Numbered from the stretch's first letter, positions 26,301 to 39,149 are shown. The stretch: DNA of 64,000 bases from Oryzias latipes (GCF_002234675.1 NC_019880.2:13443756-13507755); one strand, 5' to 3'. Notes: a model not told the origin generated them from the sequence alone. Translations and numbers: made by a program.

Positions 26301-26724
26301 ATTTCCTAATCTTCTCAAGGAAAAACCAAACAGAAAAATAGCTTTTATTATCAAAAGGTGGTCAAAAATAATAATGAAGTTTAATTTATTACAGTAGTTT
26401 GAAACGCAGTCATATCAAGTTTCAAACAGCATCTTCTTAATGTAAAGCCTAAAAAATAGATCTAACCCAACAACTTTAGTCAGTCCTTGAGTAATTTAGC
26501 AAATTAAATTATTTCTAAATGCTATTTTTCTTAAAAAAAATAACAATGTTAAAATATAAGTGTCCTATATGGTTTATTTACAGTTGCTTTTCTGCCTTGT
26601 TTTGATAATGAACAGTACAATCCAAGATCGTGGATTTCACTGCCTAAATTTACGTATTTTAGGCCAAAAGAAAAAAAAAATCTAAATTCTGAAAAAAATC
26701 TATTTTTTTAATGTAAAGTCCCTT

Positions 26725-27188
26725 CTACTTAAGAAAAGACCCCAGCCAGAACACAGACTGCTCACGCTTCTGCGCTCAGGCCAGAGGTACAGCAGTGTGA
26801 AAAACTGTCGTTCCCACAGCTATCAGACTGACAGAGCAGCTGACAAAACTCCTATTTATGCAATCACTTTGTTACGCCACACTCCACCTCTGTTAAACTA
26901 CGCCTTGCACATTAATTTTTTCTTATTGCACAGAATGCACATCAGACACATAGCAATACCAGATCACTGTCAAATTATTGCATTTTAAATCAATTTATGC
27001 TTTTATTCTATTTTTCATTTGAACTTATTGCATTTTTTCTAACTTTTTGTTTTTGTTTTACTTACTACATTTATTGCCTCTAGTTTTGTGCATTAATTTA
27101 CATGTATGGGTACAGGGTGGACAACAAAGAATTTCCTTGCAACTAGGCTTCCCTGTTGCCAATGACAATAAACCCTTTAAATCTTGAA
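26725..27188 (+). mobile_element. 3' fragment of a non-LTR (LINE) retrotransposon
   Basis: The 5' part (about 26730-26850) still resembles the tail of a LINE reverse-transcriptase ORF (AGACCCCAGCC, then GCTCAGGCCAGAGGTACAGC, then TTCCCACAGCTATCAGACTG), but with stop codons and frame breaks. It is followed by an AT-rich 3' UTR and the typical ending GAATTTCCTTGCAACTAGG, then CCAATGACAATAAACCC. It is dead, 5'-truncated and on the + strand. I cannot say which LINE clade from this fragment. Confidence 0.6.
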
Positions 27189-28559
27189 TATTTTAATATA
27201 TGTTTTTTTAGGATACTTAAGCCTACGTGAGGGAAAAAGTAAAGGCTTTTTCTAAAATTGGTAAATGAATTTAAAGGATTAGGTACTGAAGTGGCTTTTC
27301 TGATCTATTTTGTTTAGAAGACCTTTTAGTCTATTATGCATTAAAGCTTTTTTTTCCAGTAAATTTTGGAGCACTAAACTATTTTATGTTTCCTTTCCAT
27401 CTTATTTATAACCAGTCTAATGATGTTTTAAAATGCTACAATAAAAATAATTATCTACGAAGTTCATTTTAAGTCAATCATGTCACGTTACTGATAGTTG
27501 ACATTTTACATCTGACTTACATCTAAAACAAAATATAGAATGCACAGAGAAATCTGGGATGCAGAAACAACTGACAGGAATGATGCAATTTTTCCACTAA
27601 GTGTGTTTTTGTAAACAATAAAGTTTCCATGAATCCTGCAATACACTCAGCACATTAAAATGTGAGTGGGAAGGACAGTAAAAGAGGTGTGTTTTGTTAA
27701 TGGATCATTTCTTGCATCAATATTTAGCATTAAAGTCGGTTCCTTCATGGCTTTGACCACTTGGTGTACTGTGTGACTGCAAACAAAAGGCTTTTTACAA
27801 CAAAGCCCTCCTCCTCTTCTGTGACAAGCTTTTTATGGCGTGACAGTTGCACTATACCTCTGCAATTACTTTTCAATTAGCACGATGAACATTTCCAACA
27901 CTGCAGTGCAATTATTTTATAGCCCAGTGTCTTAGCCCATTAATGGTGCTACCAACAGCACGGGAAGTGATAAACCATCTGGCTGGGCTCCCAAAGAGAT
28001 AGAGCACACTTAATGGAGTGAAAAAGTAAAAGCAATTAATGTCACATTAATATAATGATAATAATGTCTTCTCTTGCAGCTCTGGCAGGCAGAGCGGGGA
28101 GACTGGTATGTGGGGACTATAGTGTGGACCGCTAAGCCGGAGAAAAGATAGTCTGCTGGGACTGTGCATAGCCCCAACAGCCCCAAACAGGAGAAAGAAA
28201 AAAAGTAAGACAAGGAAAAAGTCTTCATCAAGGGGGAAGAAAAAACACACCTGCAAGAACTGAACGGTCGGTTGTTTTTTTAGGTTAAAATCCATAAAAT
28301 ATATCACTTGGGCCATTTTTGATCAGAAATTGACTTAGTTCAGTGTGTGCTCACATGTGTCTGCAAATGCAAGTATGTATATGTATGTGGTGTAGCGGCT
28401 TAAATGAATCCGCCTGCCTGTGTGCGCGAGGCGACAATGCTGCACGCTTGAATTTTCAGTGCACAAGTGTCTATGTGTGCACGTGGCAGTGTCTGTCTCA
28501 CCAGTAGCTCCCCTGTCCTATCTCCTGACCCCTCTGTGTTCCCACTGCCCTGCTCTGTT

Positions 28560-28760
28560 TGTGTTAATTCCTCTACATCTCCAGGGTGGCTTACATTAGA
28601 ATATCTTAACCACTGGGCTGCATTAGCATAGCGTGATGGATGCCGCTGAATCTCCATGCCAGATAATGTCCACATTTTGCATTTTAAACTAAGCCACGCC
28701 ATGGACGTGCAATCCATTTTCACAAGGGGAAATTAGGTCCTGGTGGGAGAGCGCCTGGCA
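28560..28760. promoter_or_regulatory. Candidate conserved noncoding element
   Basis: A non-repetitive block with GCATTAGCATAGCGTGATGG, CCAGATAATGTCCACATTTT and GGGGAAATTAGGTCC. The octamer-like and ATTA-type motifs and the lack of low-complexity runs are the only grounds. Confidence 0.22.
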
Positions 28761-29449
28761 CTCTGTCATCCCCAGCAAAGCTCCCAGGTCTGGTTTTATG
28801 ACACCTCCGGGGGCACCATACAGAGACAGGTTGAGGGGTCATTGTCTGCTGTGGTCAGCTGTGATGCCACATAAGCACAAAGTAAACTTGGATGTCAGTT
28901 TGTTTCACTTGTTTTCTAAAAACTTGGCGATGGAGCCCTTCTGCAGCTACAGGTCCACTTTATGAAGTTGCTTCCAACTGTAAAAATAATCATGCATGCT
29001 TTTTTTTTATCCTTCCAGCTTAGCAGATGACTTGGTAGTGTCTATGTTTCCATGCCTCCCGACTGCTTTGGCTGTTGGGGAAGTGTTGATTTCCGTTACA
29101 AGACTGTCTCGGCCCCCGGCAGTTGATCAATAGGAATAAATCAGCGTGCTCCTTTACGAGACGTGATGTAGTTGTACATTAATAAGCCTCTTTATGAGAT
29201 AAGATCTAAACACTCAAGCTTGCATCATACACTCAGACATGCTCGTATGCACTGCCAGACCTGGATGTTTATTATGCAGCACAATGACAGTATATCTGTA
29301 TATTTCACCAGAGGTGGGATACTTCCTTTTTCCATCCCCTCAGATGATAATGATTTGATCATTAAATCTGATTGTGTTGTGAAATAAATGTTTTTTTCTC
29401 TAATCTAAACAATAATGCATGAAATGATCTGTTCCTTGAAATGTGGTCC

Positions 29450-29720
29450 CCCTCTTTTTCCATGAAAGGCATTACTTTGCAGGCTTGTAATTTTGTAATG
29501 TTCCGCTAATTACGTTTGGCTAATTATGAATCTTTTATGTGGCTTTTAAGGCCGGGAATTTAACCTCCTATTACAATTTCAAGCCTCGGCTTTGCTTCGT
29601 TGATCATAATTGGATACCAAGGCCTCTGTTTCTGTTTATTTTCTAATTAAATATTAGCTTTAACCGTGCTAAGGTGAGGGGGAAGTTAATTAAACTGTTT
29701 CACCCCTAGTCTAAGAACTT
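29450..29720. promoter_or_regulatory. Candidate conserved noncoding element dense in TAATTA cores
   Basis: About 270 bp with GCTAATTACG, GGCTAATTATG, GATCATAATTGG, TTCTAATTAAAT, GTTAATTAAAC and TTTAATTAGATG, interleaved with GC-balanced sequence (CAAGCCTCGGCTTTGC). It has the highest density of homeodomain cores in the desert and no repeat signature. Confidence 0.33.
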
Positions 29721-32700
29721 TAATTAGATGCTTGGACGCTGTTGTTGTTCTTTTTTTTTTTTGTGTGGTTTCAGAAAACCGGGCAGGATGCTTTCAACAC
29801 CAAGCTCATTGACCGGGCTCCAATTACATCCTCCTTTAAGTAGTGGATTGATTGGGCAGTGGTGTGGGCTGTCTTTACAAGCTAAGTGCTTCTGAACAGA
29901 GCTGCTGCACATACGTCCCCTCACTCCCGAGCCTCATATAGAAACTTCAATGTAAGGGAGTGTGTGAGAAACAGCAGAGATAATTTAACAAGGAGAACTT
30001 GAGTAAAAAAGGAGCAGTGGATGTCTCAACACAGAGAAAAAGTGTGCAGGAAGCAGCGTGTGTGCTTGGGTAGGTGTGTGTGTGTTGGGGATGGAGGGAT
30101 GGGAAAGCAAAGTGCCACCGCGCTCTTGTTCTCTTTCTCCGCAGATGATGGATAGCAACAGTAGGGAGAACAAAACCAAGCATTTCTCATGCTGTCACCA
30201 CAATGAAACAGGGACATAACAGGATTTGGTCACAATGAGAGCGGAGCACTTCAGAGAGATGCCTGGCCATCATGCCACTTCTACTGGAAGTCAAAGACTC
30301 CATCCATCACACATAACGTCCCTTTAGCGTTTGACTGGGGCAGGTGCTGCTGCTTTCTGTGGGTTTTCCCATTCCAGCTCCCAACATGTGTGATGAATTT
30401 ATTTTACAGCCCATTGTTTGGTTGTTGTTGTTTTTCTAGTAATCCTGTAGCTTATGGAAGTAGGTAAACTGCACTTGATGCAATTTGAAAGAAAGCAAAT
30501 GAAGAGTTTTAAGAATAAATATCACATTTATCAAAACTATCAAAGCCATTATTCATGTGTTGTCTTTGTCTTGAACACGTTTTCTGTAAAAGTAGACCAG
30601 TGCAATTTGCACAACAATGCTTGGGAACTTCAGTTTAGAGTTAGACTTACCATTTTTCATGACAACTATCTTGTACACGATGGCCAGATTATGGAAATTC
30701 AGTCTTTTTTTGAGACAAAGAGCTCCCCCTTGTCCCTCAAAAACTTTTCTTGATTCAGCATTCTGGCCCCTGCAAAGGCCCAGCAACTTGGATTCCTTTT
30801 TTGCCCTGGTTTCCCTTGGCAATATCCTACTGTTGTATGGAGCCCTGGACATGACATTACAATTGCATGTCTTTAACAGTACAAGAATGGACTGCTCATC
30901 CTCTTGTTAATCAAGAGATCAGAAAGAACCCAAAATAGATTAAATTTACCATGAAATCTACCTGATCTGTAATCATTGACTGTGTATGAGAACTGGACTG
31001 AGTTCATGTCAATGACTTACTGGCATATGTTAAAACATACTGTTTTTCTCACTGTCCAGCTTAATGCTCAAATGAATACAAGAGCTGAAGCTATTGTCAT
31101 CTGAAAAGCTGATGACTTCATCCCAAAATTATTTAAATAAGCAGATGAATGGAGCTTTAGTAAAATCATTTTGTATGTTTTCCTTTAAAGTTTAATTTCA
31201 TATAGTAAAAGTGGTTCTTGCAATAGATAAGATAAAATAAAATCTTACTCTTTCAGCAAAGCTTTAGTTTTCAACATGAAATAATTTCTGTGTTTTAAAG
31301 CAAATGACAGCTTTTTATTAGTTTTGCTTGCTCTTGCTGGCTGGCCTTTTGTTGTAGAAACCCATCAAGGAGTATAAAATGCATTCCACCCTCTCATCCT
31401 GTGTCCTGAGTTAAAGGGATGGTCTCTATCTATAATAGTGTGCTGTGTTCCTGCCTGTAACATGAAGCCCCCCAGTCACACTTGGACACTGGGGGAGGAG
31501 AGGATCGGAAGTGGGGTTTTTGATTTGTTGATTTTGTGTGACTGTTTAATGCTCCTGCATGCTATAATGTGAATTGTGGGATGGGGGAAGGGGGGGGGGG
31601 GCTGCAAAATGAAGGGACTGTATTGTTGCGTTTTCAAAATTAAAAGTTGTAGCCTATTAGTCTGTGTTTGGTAGTCGAGCATGCGCCTGTGCCAAGCATG
31701 GATACTAATAGAAAAAGATGTGTGGAAGTGTATGATTTATGGTTGCACGCAGGCAGGGGTGGAATAATTTGGTGCAGAACGGGTACTTACTGAACGGCAA
31801 CAACTCGGCTACTTATCCGTACTTTCTGGTGATAAATTAGCTCTTGTTTAAAGTAGCTGCAGACCCATTTTTCATTTTGATTACTGCACTTGATATCTCT
31901 TTCTTTCTTACTCTCTCTTTGTCAGCAGTGGTCCTTAGCATTTTTGTATATATGGTATATGGTGGACGCATGTGTATTTAGCCCAGTGCTCCTTAACCCC
32001 TCAGTGACCAGGTGCTGCAGTACACTCATGTGTAAAAACAAGCTAACATTGGTAATTGTGTGGAGATGGGATGTGGCTGGAATGACACGGCTTTTCTCAT
32101 TGACCGTGATCTGTCCTGGTGCCAGCTGGATGCAGGGCTCCTGTCAATCAGGTGTCGACCCCTGCTGAGACCTTTTTCCCCTCCGACAAGGTTCCCATTG
32201 ATCCTTCCGTCACCCCTCTGACAGGAGGCAGCTTCAGTGGTGAAAATAAGCCAATGAAATATTAAGTTATAAGTCAGTTTCCACTCAATAAACAAAACCA
32301 AACGGGGAATCTTGGGCCAAAGTCCCCACAGCAGTTCGTTGGTAGCCAGGGGGACATGTGATTGAGGTCTGTGTGTCACCCCAAACACCCGCAGGCAGCG
32401 CCTAAGCCACCTTCCCTGCTCCTTGACAAGGGCTATCTCACTGAATTGGCTGCCAAGTCCTGCCGCACTGGCTGGCAGCAGCTCTTCCTGCCCTGCGTTT
32501 GGATCTGCCACACGTGTCAGTGCCCAGGCAGAGCTGGACACTCTACAAACGGCATAAATTAAACATATGAGGGCTGTAATGAGAAAACAGCTGCAGAGCC
32601 AACAGAGTTCAGCGTCCACTAATTCACAGAGACTGAAAGAAAGGGAGTCCATCACAATTACAGAGGAAGGCTGCAGATCCAACAGCTCCACCTTTAGTTA

Positions 32701-33959
32701 TTACTGAGCGCTGCAGTGTAAAACACATCTGCCTTGGTCTTAAGTCCTAAACACCTTTCTTGAATTTTCAAATCACTGGCCCTGGGGTTGAAAGGGTTGG
32801 ACAGCTTGGCAGGTGTCAGTGGTTATCTTGGCTATTCTTCAATGGACAAAACAACTGAGGAGGTGGAGCTGAGCTGCTGTCAGCACCCCTCCCTATTAGT
32901 CCTGGAGGGGCAGTAGGGGGCAGCTCAGAAAGAAGGCCTTTCTCCTGTAGGGCTGCATCTCCAGGGCCTGCTCCTCCAGCCCCCTCTCCACTCCCTGCCG
33001 GTCTTGAGCTTCTGACTGACAGCTATCTTCCAGCTGCGGGACGTGCGCTCCAGCAAGCGAGTGCTGATAAAATGTTAATGTAATTAACAGATAATGGCCA
33101 TTGTTTTTAGCTGTCAATAGTTGGACTGCAAAGGGATAAAGGATTGGAGCTGCACAAAGTCACATTCAGATATCTGTCAACCATTATAGAATTCAATTAT
33201 TTCAGTAACTCTATGCCCACTTCTCTGCGCGTCTAACCTCCACACCAGCATCACTGATGCACATCAGACTGACTTCATGTGGACAGGATTTCAGTTGAGG
33301 GGTTACATTAATGAAAGGGTTTCTGCAACAAACTTTTTCCCATTCAGTTCAATCTTTCTGCTTGCAGTCTTTTAGATCATAAATCATGTATTTGAAAAAC
33401 ATGCCAAAGGGCTTTTCTATGCGTGGACACAAACAAAACACGCCGACCTGCTACAAGACAAATGTATTTATTTGTAACCCAAAACACAACAGCTATCAGG
33501 ACATGGTCAGTGCCGCTTTAGACATGTCCTACCTGACTACTCTGCTGTTTTAATAAGTGTCGAGCCCAAACAAGATTAGGTTCTTTCCAGTTTACGAAAT
33601 GTCAGTGAAGGCGGCGCTATCACTCATAATAAATGGGCTTATGCAAACTGCAGGGGTTTTGCCATGCAAGAGCTTGTTTGGTGTGCACCGCAGTGATGCT
33701 GATGCTGATATGCAATTATTCAAAAGAGTATCAAAGTTCAGGTGTGAGTCCACCAGCGTGCTGCAGCAGTGGGGGTTGCTCTGAGCAGGTACAGATTACC
33801 AAAGAATATTCCATGAATAAAAAGGCAAATAAAAAAAAAAACTCAACTTGTGACGATAAGGGGGAACCTGAGCGTATGATAAAATGCATTCTGTAATGGA
33901 TGGTTCCTCTCTTATTCATATTTTGTTTGTGGTCCAGCTCTGTTACTGATGTGAGTGAT

Positions 33960-34260
33960 AATTCTTTAGTCCTACCTTTAGCTGAATTTACTCATAGCGA
34001 TGTAACTTTGATTTGTCCATCTCCAGTGTTTGTGCTGCAGCTCTCTAATTAACCCAGTTTGTATGTGCTAATGACACCTAATTATCATTTGTGGAACAAG
34101 ATTGCTCATATTGCTATAATGAAAGCAACTCCTTTCAAATGTTGCACTGCTTAGAAGAGGCGCTCTTTTGTTATTGACAAAGTGTTTACGCAATCAAATC
34201 TAATTGGTGTGTTAATTAAATCAGAAATACCATTTTGCTAAATAAAGACACTGAGGAGTG
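33960..34260. promoter_or_regulatory. Candidate conserved noncoding element
   Basis: It contains CTCTAATTAACCC, CTAATGACACCTAATTATC, ATTGACAAAGTG (SOX-like), AATCTAATTGGTG and GTTAATTAAATC within 250 bp of non-repeat sequence. The role is inferred from motif clustering only. Confidence 0.3.
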
Positions 34261-35240
34261 GGAGTATAAAGCCGAGACTGCAAGCTTAAACACCCCTTTT
34301 AATCGGGAATGGAAGAAACCCCAGCCTCCTTCATATATCCAACAACATAGCCATAACGTTTGATGGATGCCTTGTTATTTAGCTTTGACATGAATGAATT
34401 TAAACAGTGTTGGGCTGGCAGATCCTGCAGGGCCTTCTCTGCTGCCCTAAACCTATTTAAGAATAAATACTTTTAATTGTTTTTTTATATAAAAATGTAT
34501 CTAAAATTTCTTTAAACTTAATAAAAAGGATGTTCTAGTCATTTTTTTCATGGCACACCTGGATTATCTGCTAAACAAATCTTTTTTTTTTTTTTTAATG
34601 CCTCTTGTGTTTTACATGTTTTGCTTTTGCAACCGGGATTGTTCAAAGCTTCTTCAAGTGTGTCAATGTGAACCCCTTTTGTAACTGAAGCTCATCTTTA
34701 TTTATTGAGATATAACCACTCAGAAAGGATGACAGTGTTGTTCATTATGGTAAACTTTTTATCCGCTCATATCACAGCTAACTTGTGTTGTCAGGTAAAT
34801 CTGCCTGAGGCCTTCAAATTTGGGAAAACAAGCTGCATTACACTGAAAGCTCAGAGGCAATGAGTGATCAGATCTTAATGCGATGAAAAGCAAGTACTTA
34901 TATAGCAGTTTGCTACCTTTTTAGAAGGTCCCAAAAACTTTTCAGTCACAGTCCCATTCACCCATGTACACAGAAAATAAGGCCCAATGCTACTTTCACA
35001 ACGAACGGTATTCACGCGTAAAATTCGCGTTGGACGCCTATCTTTTGACACTAGTCAAATTCACAGTTGGACGCCTGTCCAAAAATATGCTTGACGCCCC
35101 AGACGAGTGTGGGAGGAGCTACCAGCCCCGGGGTGGCTAACTGCCCCTTTGTAGAAATTTGTAAAGCAATCTCATGTAAATGAATATATATGCATGTATA
35201 CATATATGCATTTTTTGATGTCCACTGTTTGAAAACAAAA

Positions 35241-35720
35241 GAGACAAGTTTGCCATCTCTCCATGGGTGGAGTGTTCCTGCCCCAAGTGGATGAGTTTAA
35301 ATATCTTGGGGTCTTGTTCACGAGTGAGGGAAGACCAGGGTGTGGATTGACTGGCAGATTTGTGCAGCGTCTGTAGTTGTGCAGTCGCTGAATCAGTCTG
35401 TTGTGGTGAAGAGAAGAGGTGAGCCAGAAAGCAAAGCACTCAATTTATGATATTCGTTCCAATACTCACCTATGGTCATGAGCTCTGGGTCATGACCGAA
35501 AGAACGAGGTCCCGAATTCAAGCGGCTGAAATGATCTTCCTCCGTAGGGTGGCTGGGCGCTCCCATTAGCTCCCTTTTTCGGCTGGCCTGGGAACACGTC
35601 GGGGTCCCCCAGAGGAGCTGGAGGAAGTGGCTGGGCCGAGGGAAGTCTGGGCATCTCTGCTTAGACTGCTGTCCCCATGACCCAGTAAGCGGAAGAAGAT
35701 GGATGAATGGAGACAAGTTT
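35241..35720 (+). mobile_element. 5'-truncated, internally deleted non-LTR retrotransposon with 11-bp target duplication
   Basis: The body (35252-35709) is the degenerate tail of a LINE reverse-transcriptase ORF of a kind very common in fish genomes. Recognisable pieces are GATGAGTTTAAATATCTTGG, TTCACGAGTGAGGGAAGA, CTCACCTATGGTCATGAGC, ACCGAAAGAACGAGGTCCC and GCTGGCCTGGGAACACGTC, and it finishes GCGGAAGAAGATGGATGAAT. The middle of the usual tail is missing between about 35562 and 35580, where a GTGGCTGGGCGCTCCC segment jumps to the end region. Frame breaks make it noncoding. GAGACAAGTTT flanks it perfectly at 35241-35251 and 35710-35720. Confidence 0.8.
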
Positions 35721-35795
35721 TTTGCACAACTGTGCAAAATAGTTCACACTGGGAAATAGTTCCTATAATTTCCAATCATCTAGAAGGCAGGAAAT

Positions 35796-35920
35796 TCATT
35801 CATTCATTCATTCATTTTCAATTCCGTTTTATCCCTTTCAGGGTCACGGGGCTGCCAGAGCCCCCACTTGCGGGCGAAGGCAGGGGACATCCTGGACAGG
35901 TCACCAGTCTGTCGCAAGGT
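35796..35920 (-). repeat. SINE-tail fragment with CATT microsatellite
   Basis: A (CATT)n run at about 35797-35816 is followed by TATCCCTTTCAGGGTCACGG, GGGCGAAGGCAGGGGACATC and CTGGACAGGTCACCAGTCTG. Reverse-complemented, this is the 3' half of the same teleost repeat family as the element at 41568-41844, ending in its ATGA/ATGG-type tail. It lies only about 75 bp after the LINE fragment. Confidence 0.65.
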
Positions 35921-37106
35921 AAGGCAGGAAATATATATATTTTTTGCCTTCACTTATATGTTCAAACCATTGTCTGATTTTGTCATGTGGTTCTTTGTAA
36001 ATGTCCTCACATTGTTTGAAGTTTTCTTCTTTAAAAAAATAAATTACAATATGCTTCATATTCAAATTTTCTTAAATGATTCATCTGTAAAGACAATCAC
36101 TTAAATTAGAGCAGAGTTTTTTTGATAAGTGCTGCCCAGTAAGCAATCGTTCACTGCTCCTCTCACCTTCCTCTGCGTTAGCAAGATGATCCATTTCTCT
36201 TCTCCATCTTTACGTTCTTTTCCACCTCCTCGTCTCAATCTCATTTCATACCCCAGTCATAATGTCTCTCCCCCTTCTCCCATCCTGCTCTGGATGGAAC
36301 AGGACCCATTGGCCTTGATTAATCTGCTGCATTTGACTTAATGAGAGGTCATTCACATATCTGATCACGATGGCTGCAGGAATCGATGATAGATGGCCAC
36401 TTGGCAGTAGTACTGAGGTATTGCAGGAGAAAAAAGAAAAAACAATGGGTTCTGTTAAGACTTTATAAGACATTCCCTCTCTGCGCCATGCAGCCGAGTG
36501 TGTTGTATTACTGTGTGTAAAATATCTCTGTCCAAGCTTTAAAAGTGTCTGCGATCTCTTTGTTATATTCCTGTGGTATTGTAGGCAATGCCTTTGAGCC
36601 AAGTGTCCACAGCGATCTATTTAGATTCTTAGCGCAACTCTCAGGAGTTATGCGAGGTGAGAGTTGTGACTGAAATGTGTGTTTGTGTGTGTTAAGACCA
36701 CTCACACAATAGGTCATTCAATAATATAGCTCTGTGATACACACATCCACAAAGAGAGGAGACACGTATGGCAGGTATTGGCACACACACAGAAAAACCT
36801 TCAGTTAGGAGATTATGAATTGATTTCTTCTGGTCTGTAAAGCCCATGTCTTCCTCGCTGAATGCAGTAATGTGTCCACTTGACCTTTCTTGGTGGGCTC
36901 TTTTCTGGTGAATTACTCCTAAGTGTTTGGACCTGGCCTTTTCAGCCCCATGGGTGTCCTCCATCTGCGGTGTGGTCTGGCTGGCAGACTTCTGCGTGCG
37001 GACGTAGATGTACACACACATCAGTGTTTGTGCAAGCTGCTGATATGCAGGATTACAGAATATCAAAGACTTTTCATTTTCTAAAGCCATGCTAATAAAT
37101 GTAAAG

Positions 37107-37394
37107 TTAACCCCTTGACACCTGAATCGCATACATGGATCTATTTGTCTGCAAGTGGAGGCATTGGAATGAAGCGGAGCAGGGAGCTTGTAGCGTGCCG
37201 TCATAGGTCATACGTTGATGCTACGAGCTTTTCACAATGGCATTTCTTTGTCCGCTCTTGATTCACAACAATTTGACAAAGAAATATTCAGAAATGCAAT
37301 TTAAGCTTAATTTTCTTTATATATGTCCTCCATCATAAGGAAAATACCACAAGAACATGTTAAAAACACCATTTTCATTGGAATGGGTCCTTTA
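37107..37394 (-). mobile_element. Copy E of the dispersed inverted-repeat family, fused to a MITE end
   Basis: Read on the minus strand, the element starts at 37394 with CTAAAGGACCCATTCCAATG and runs through the family blocks TTCTTGTGGTATTTTCC, TAAAGAAAATTAAGCTTAA and CCACTTGCAGACAAATAGAT. It then breaks off at about 37126. Immediately beyond is TTCAGGTGTCAAGGGGTTAA, the terminal sequence of the small MITE family seen at 7950-8098. The second half of the main element is missing here. Confidence 0.6.
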
Positions 37395-39149
37395 GGCAAC
37401 TGGGTGTACAACATTTGTTCCCTGCTTTTCAACCGTCTTGTTGAGGATCAAGGAACGAAGACTTGGGCACTACTTCTGAGTGCTTTTAGCAGTAGATTTG
37501 AACCAACAGTTAGGCCAGACACTACTCCTACTTGACGACTAAGCTGATGTATGTATTTATTGCTCAGGTGTGTAATATTTTTAGACCTGCCGTTCAGGCT
37601 AATAGAAGACAGGAAGTTGCATGTGAGCGCTGGTTGACATTTTACTTCACTGACCTACACCGTGTTGGCTGCCTTTTAAACTGGAATGTTTCTATAGTTC
37701 TACACAGCATACCTATTACATTATGCAGCAGGAGACATGTGTATGGAGAATTTGCTGCCACAGAATTTTCTGGTCTTTGTCCAAGTGCCATCTCAGGTCT
37801 GAACTCTGTAGCAGCCATGCGATGGTCAGTGACATGAAGGTCCCGGGCATCTGAACCAGCATCTGTTGTGGATAGGAGCTGCACAGCGGCCGCCCTGTCC
37901 TCACTGTTGGCCTGACACCATGGTGCACCGTCCACTGTCTGTCACACTCAGCGCTATGCAAAGTTAATTGTGAACTAGAGTGGCACGTTGGGGCCCTCTT
38001 GCTAAGCAGCCCCTAATGACAGGCAGAGAGACAGCTACACATGTTCACTGGCCCTCCCTCTGGAAAAGGCTACAGATAGCGCTCCGGCACAGACACTGAC
38101 CTGTCACTGCGCTGTCAGCAACCAGCCTGTCAGCCGTGCAGCCCAGCGTACAGCCTAGCTATATCCCAGGTGCTCGCCTGACAATCTCCACACCATGTTC
38201 TGTCGACTTCTCTGCCAAGCCTGCTGCTACCAAGATTCATTAAGGCTTTATTCAAAGTGGCATTGGCCACTTCATTATGAACACAGCTCAGTAAGTCTGT
38301 GATGTTTGCAAACAGCGCGTTTATCCGTTCACATTTTTCAACAGTTGATGCTATTCAGCCAACATGTTCTGTTGCAGAACTTTGAGAAAGCTCTGACTGC
38401 TCTGTTCCACCCTGTTTCCCCTGTTAAGATGACTCTTGAGGTGTGCGTTTTGTTCTCACGAAGGATTCTCTCGATAGTGAAATGGAACTCAGGACAGACG
38501 TATGGAACACATGTGCTAATATCTCCTCATAGGAGCCCAAATGAGCCATTACAGCAGCTAATCTGACAGGCACTCGGCATTCAGTTCCCCATCTGCCAGT
38601 CGCACTGCTGAGAGCCACAGTTTGTTCCTCCTGACTGCAGAACTGGATGAGACAGATGGAAAATACTTTACTTTAGAAAGAAAGCTACTGACCATGAAAG
38701 CAAAGAGATGCGTGGAGGAAGAGGACAACATGGAGAATCATGGCACCACAGGTGAACCATGTTCGGACAAATCCATGTAGGACCTTTAGGTAATAACCTG
38801 TTGTTAACATGTTGATGGACATACAATTTTAGGTCCACTACTACTGCTTCCATCCAGTTTTTTCACCAAACCATTGGAGATTAGGAAGAGAAAATAAATA
38901 CAGAACAAAGGGGTAATGCAAGAGGCCTTCTACCTCATGGGGAAGAAGACATTTAACATTAATGGTATCCGTTAACATCTCCTTAACCCCAATCCCCTTT
39001 TGGAGCCCCTCCTACCTCTTCTTTCCCCCCAGCAGCCAACCGCAACCTACTCCCAACCGCACCATGGCCCCGCCAACCCCCACTACCTTCAGGCGTTGCT
39101 CCCCGGAGGCCTGTTTGTTTCCCTGCCAGGGGCACAGGCGGCAGAACAC

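Larger units (their letters stand above)
17777..26724. other. Intergenic region, proximal part of the gene desert
   Basis: No gene was recognised on either strand. All open frames are short and lack recognisable motifs, apart from the 165-codon frame at 22835-23332, which I treat as noncoding. It contains the full-length copy of the dispersed inverted-repeat family (20521-21132) and a candidate regulatory block (22800-23340). The remainder is unremarkable single-copy-looking sequence. Confidence 0.7.
27189..35240. other. Intergenic region, central gene desert
   Basis: No gene was recognised. The 221-codon minus-strand frame at 32026-32691 is discussed as a finding and not accepted as a gene. 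A run of 12 G is at 31590-31601. Candidate regulatory blocks are at 28560-28760, 29450-29720 and 33960-34260. Near 34985-35130 there is a CpG-containing stretch (GCTACTTTCACAACGAACGG, ATTCGCGTTGGACGCC) that looks like a transposon-end relic, but no partner end was found. Confidence 0.65.

Noticed and set aside
31590..31601. Run of 12 G as a possible quadruplex
   Set aside because: A single homopolymer run without spaced G-tracts; ordinary slippage is sufficient.
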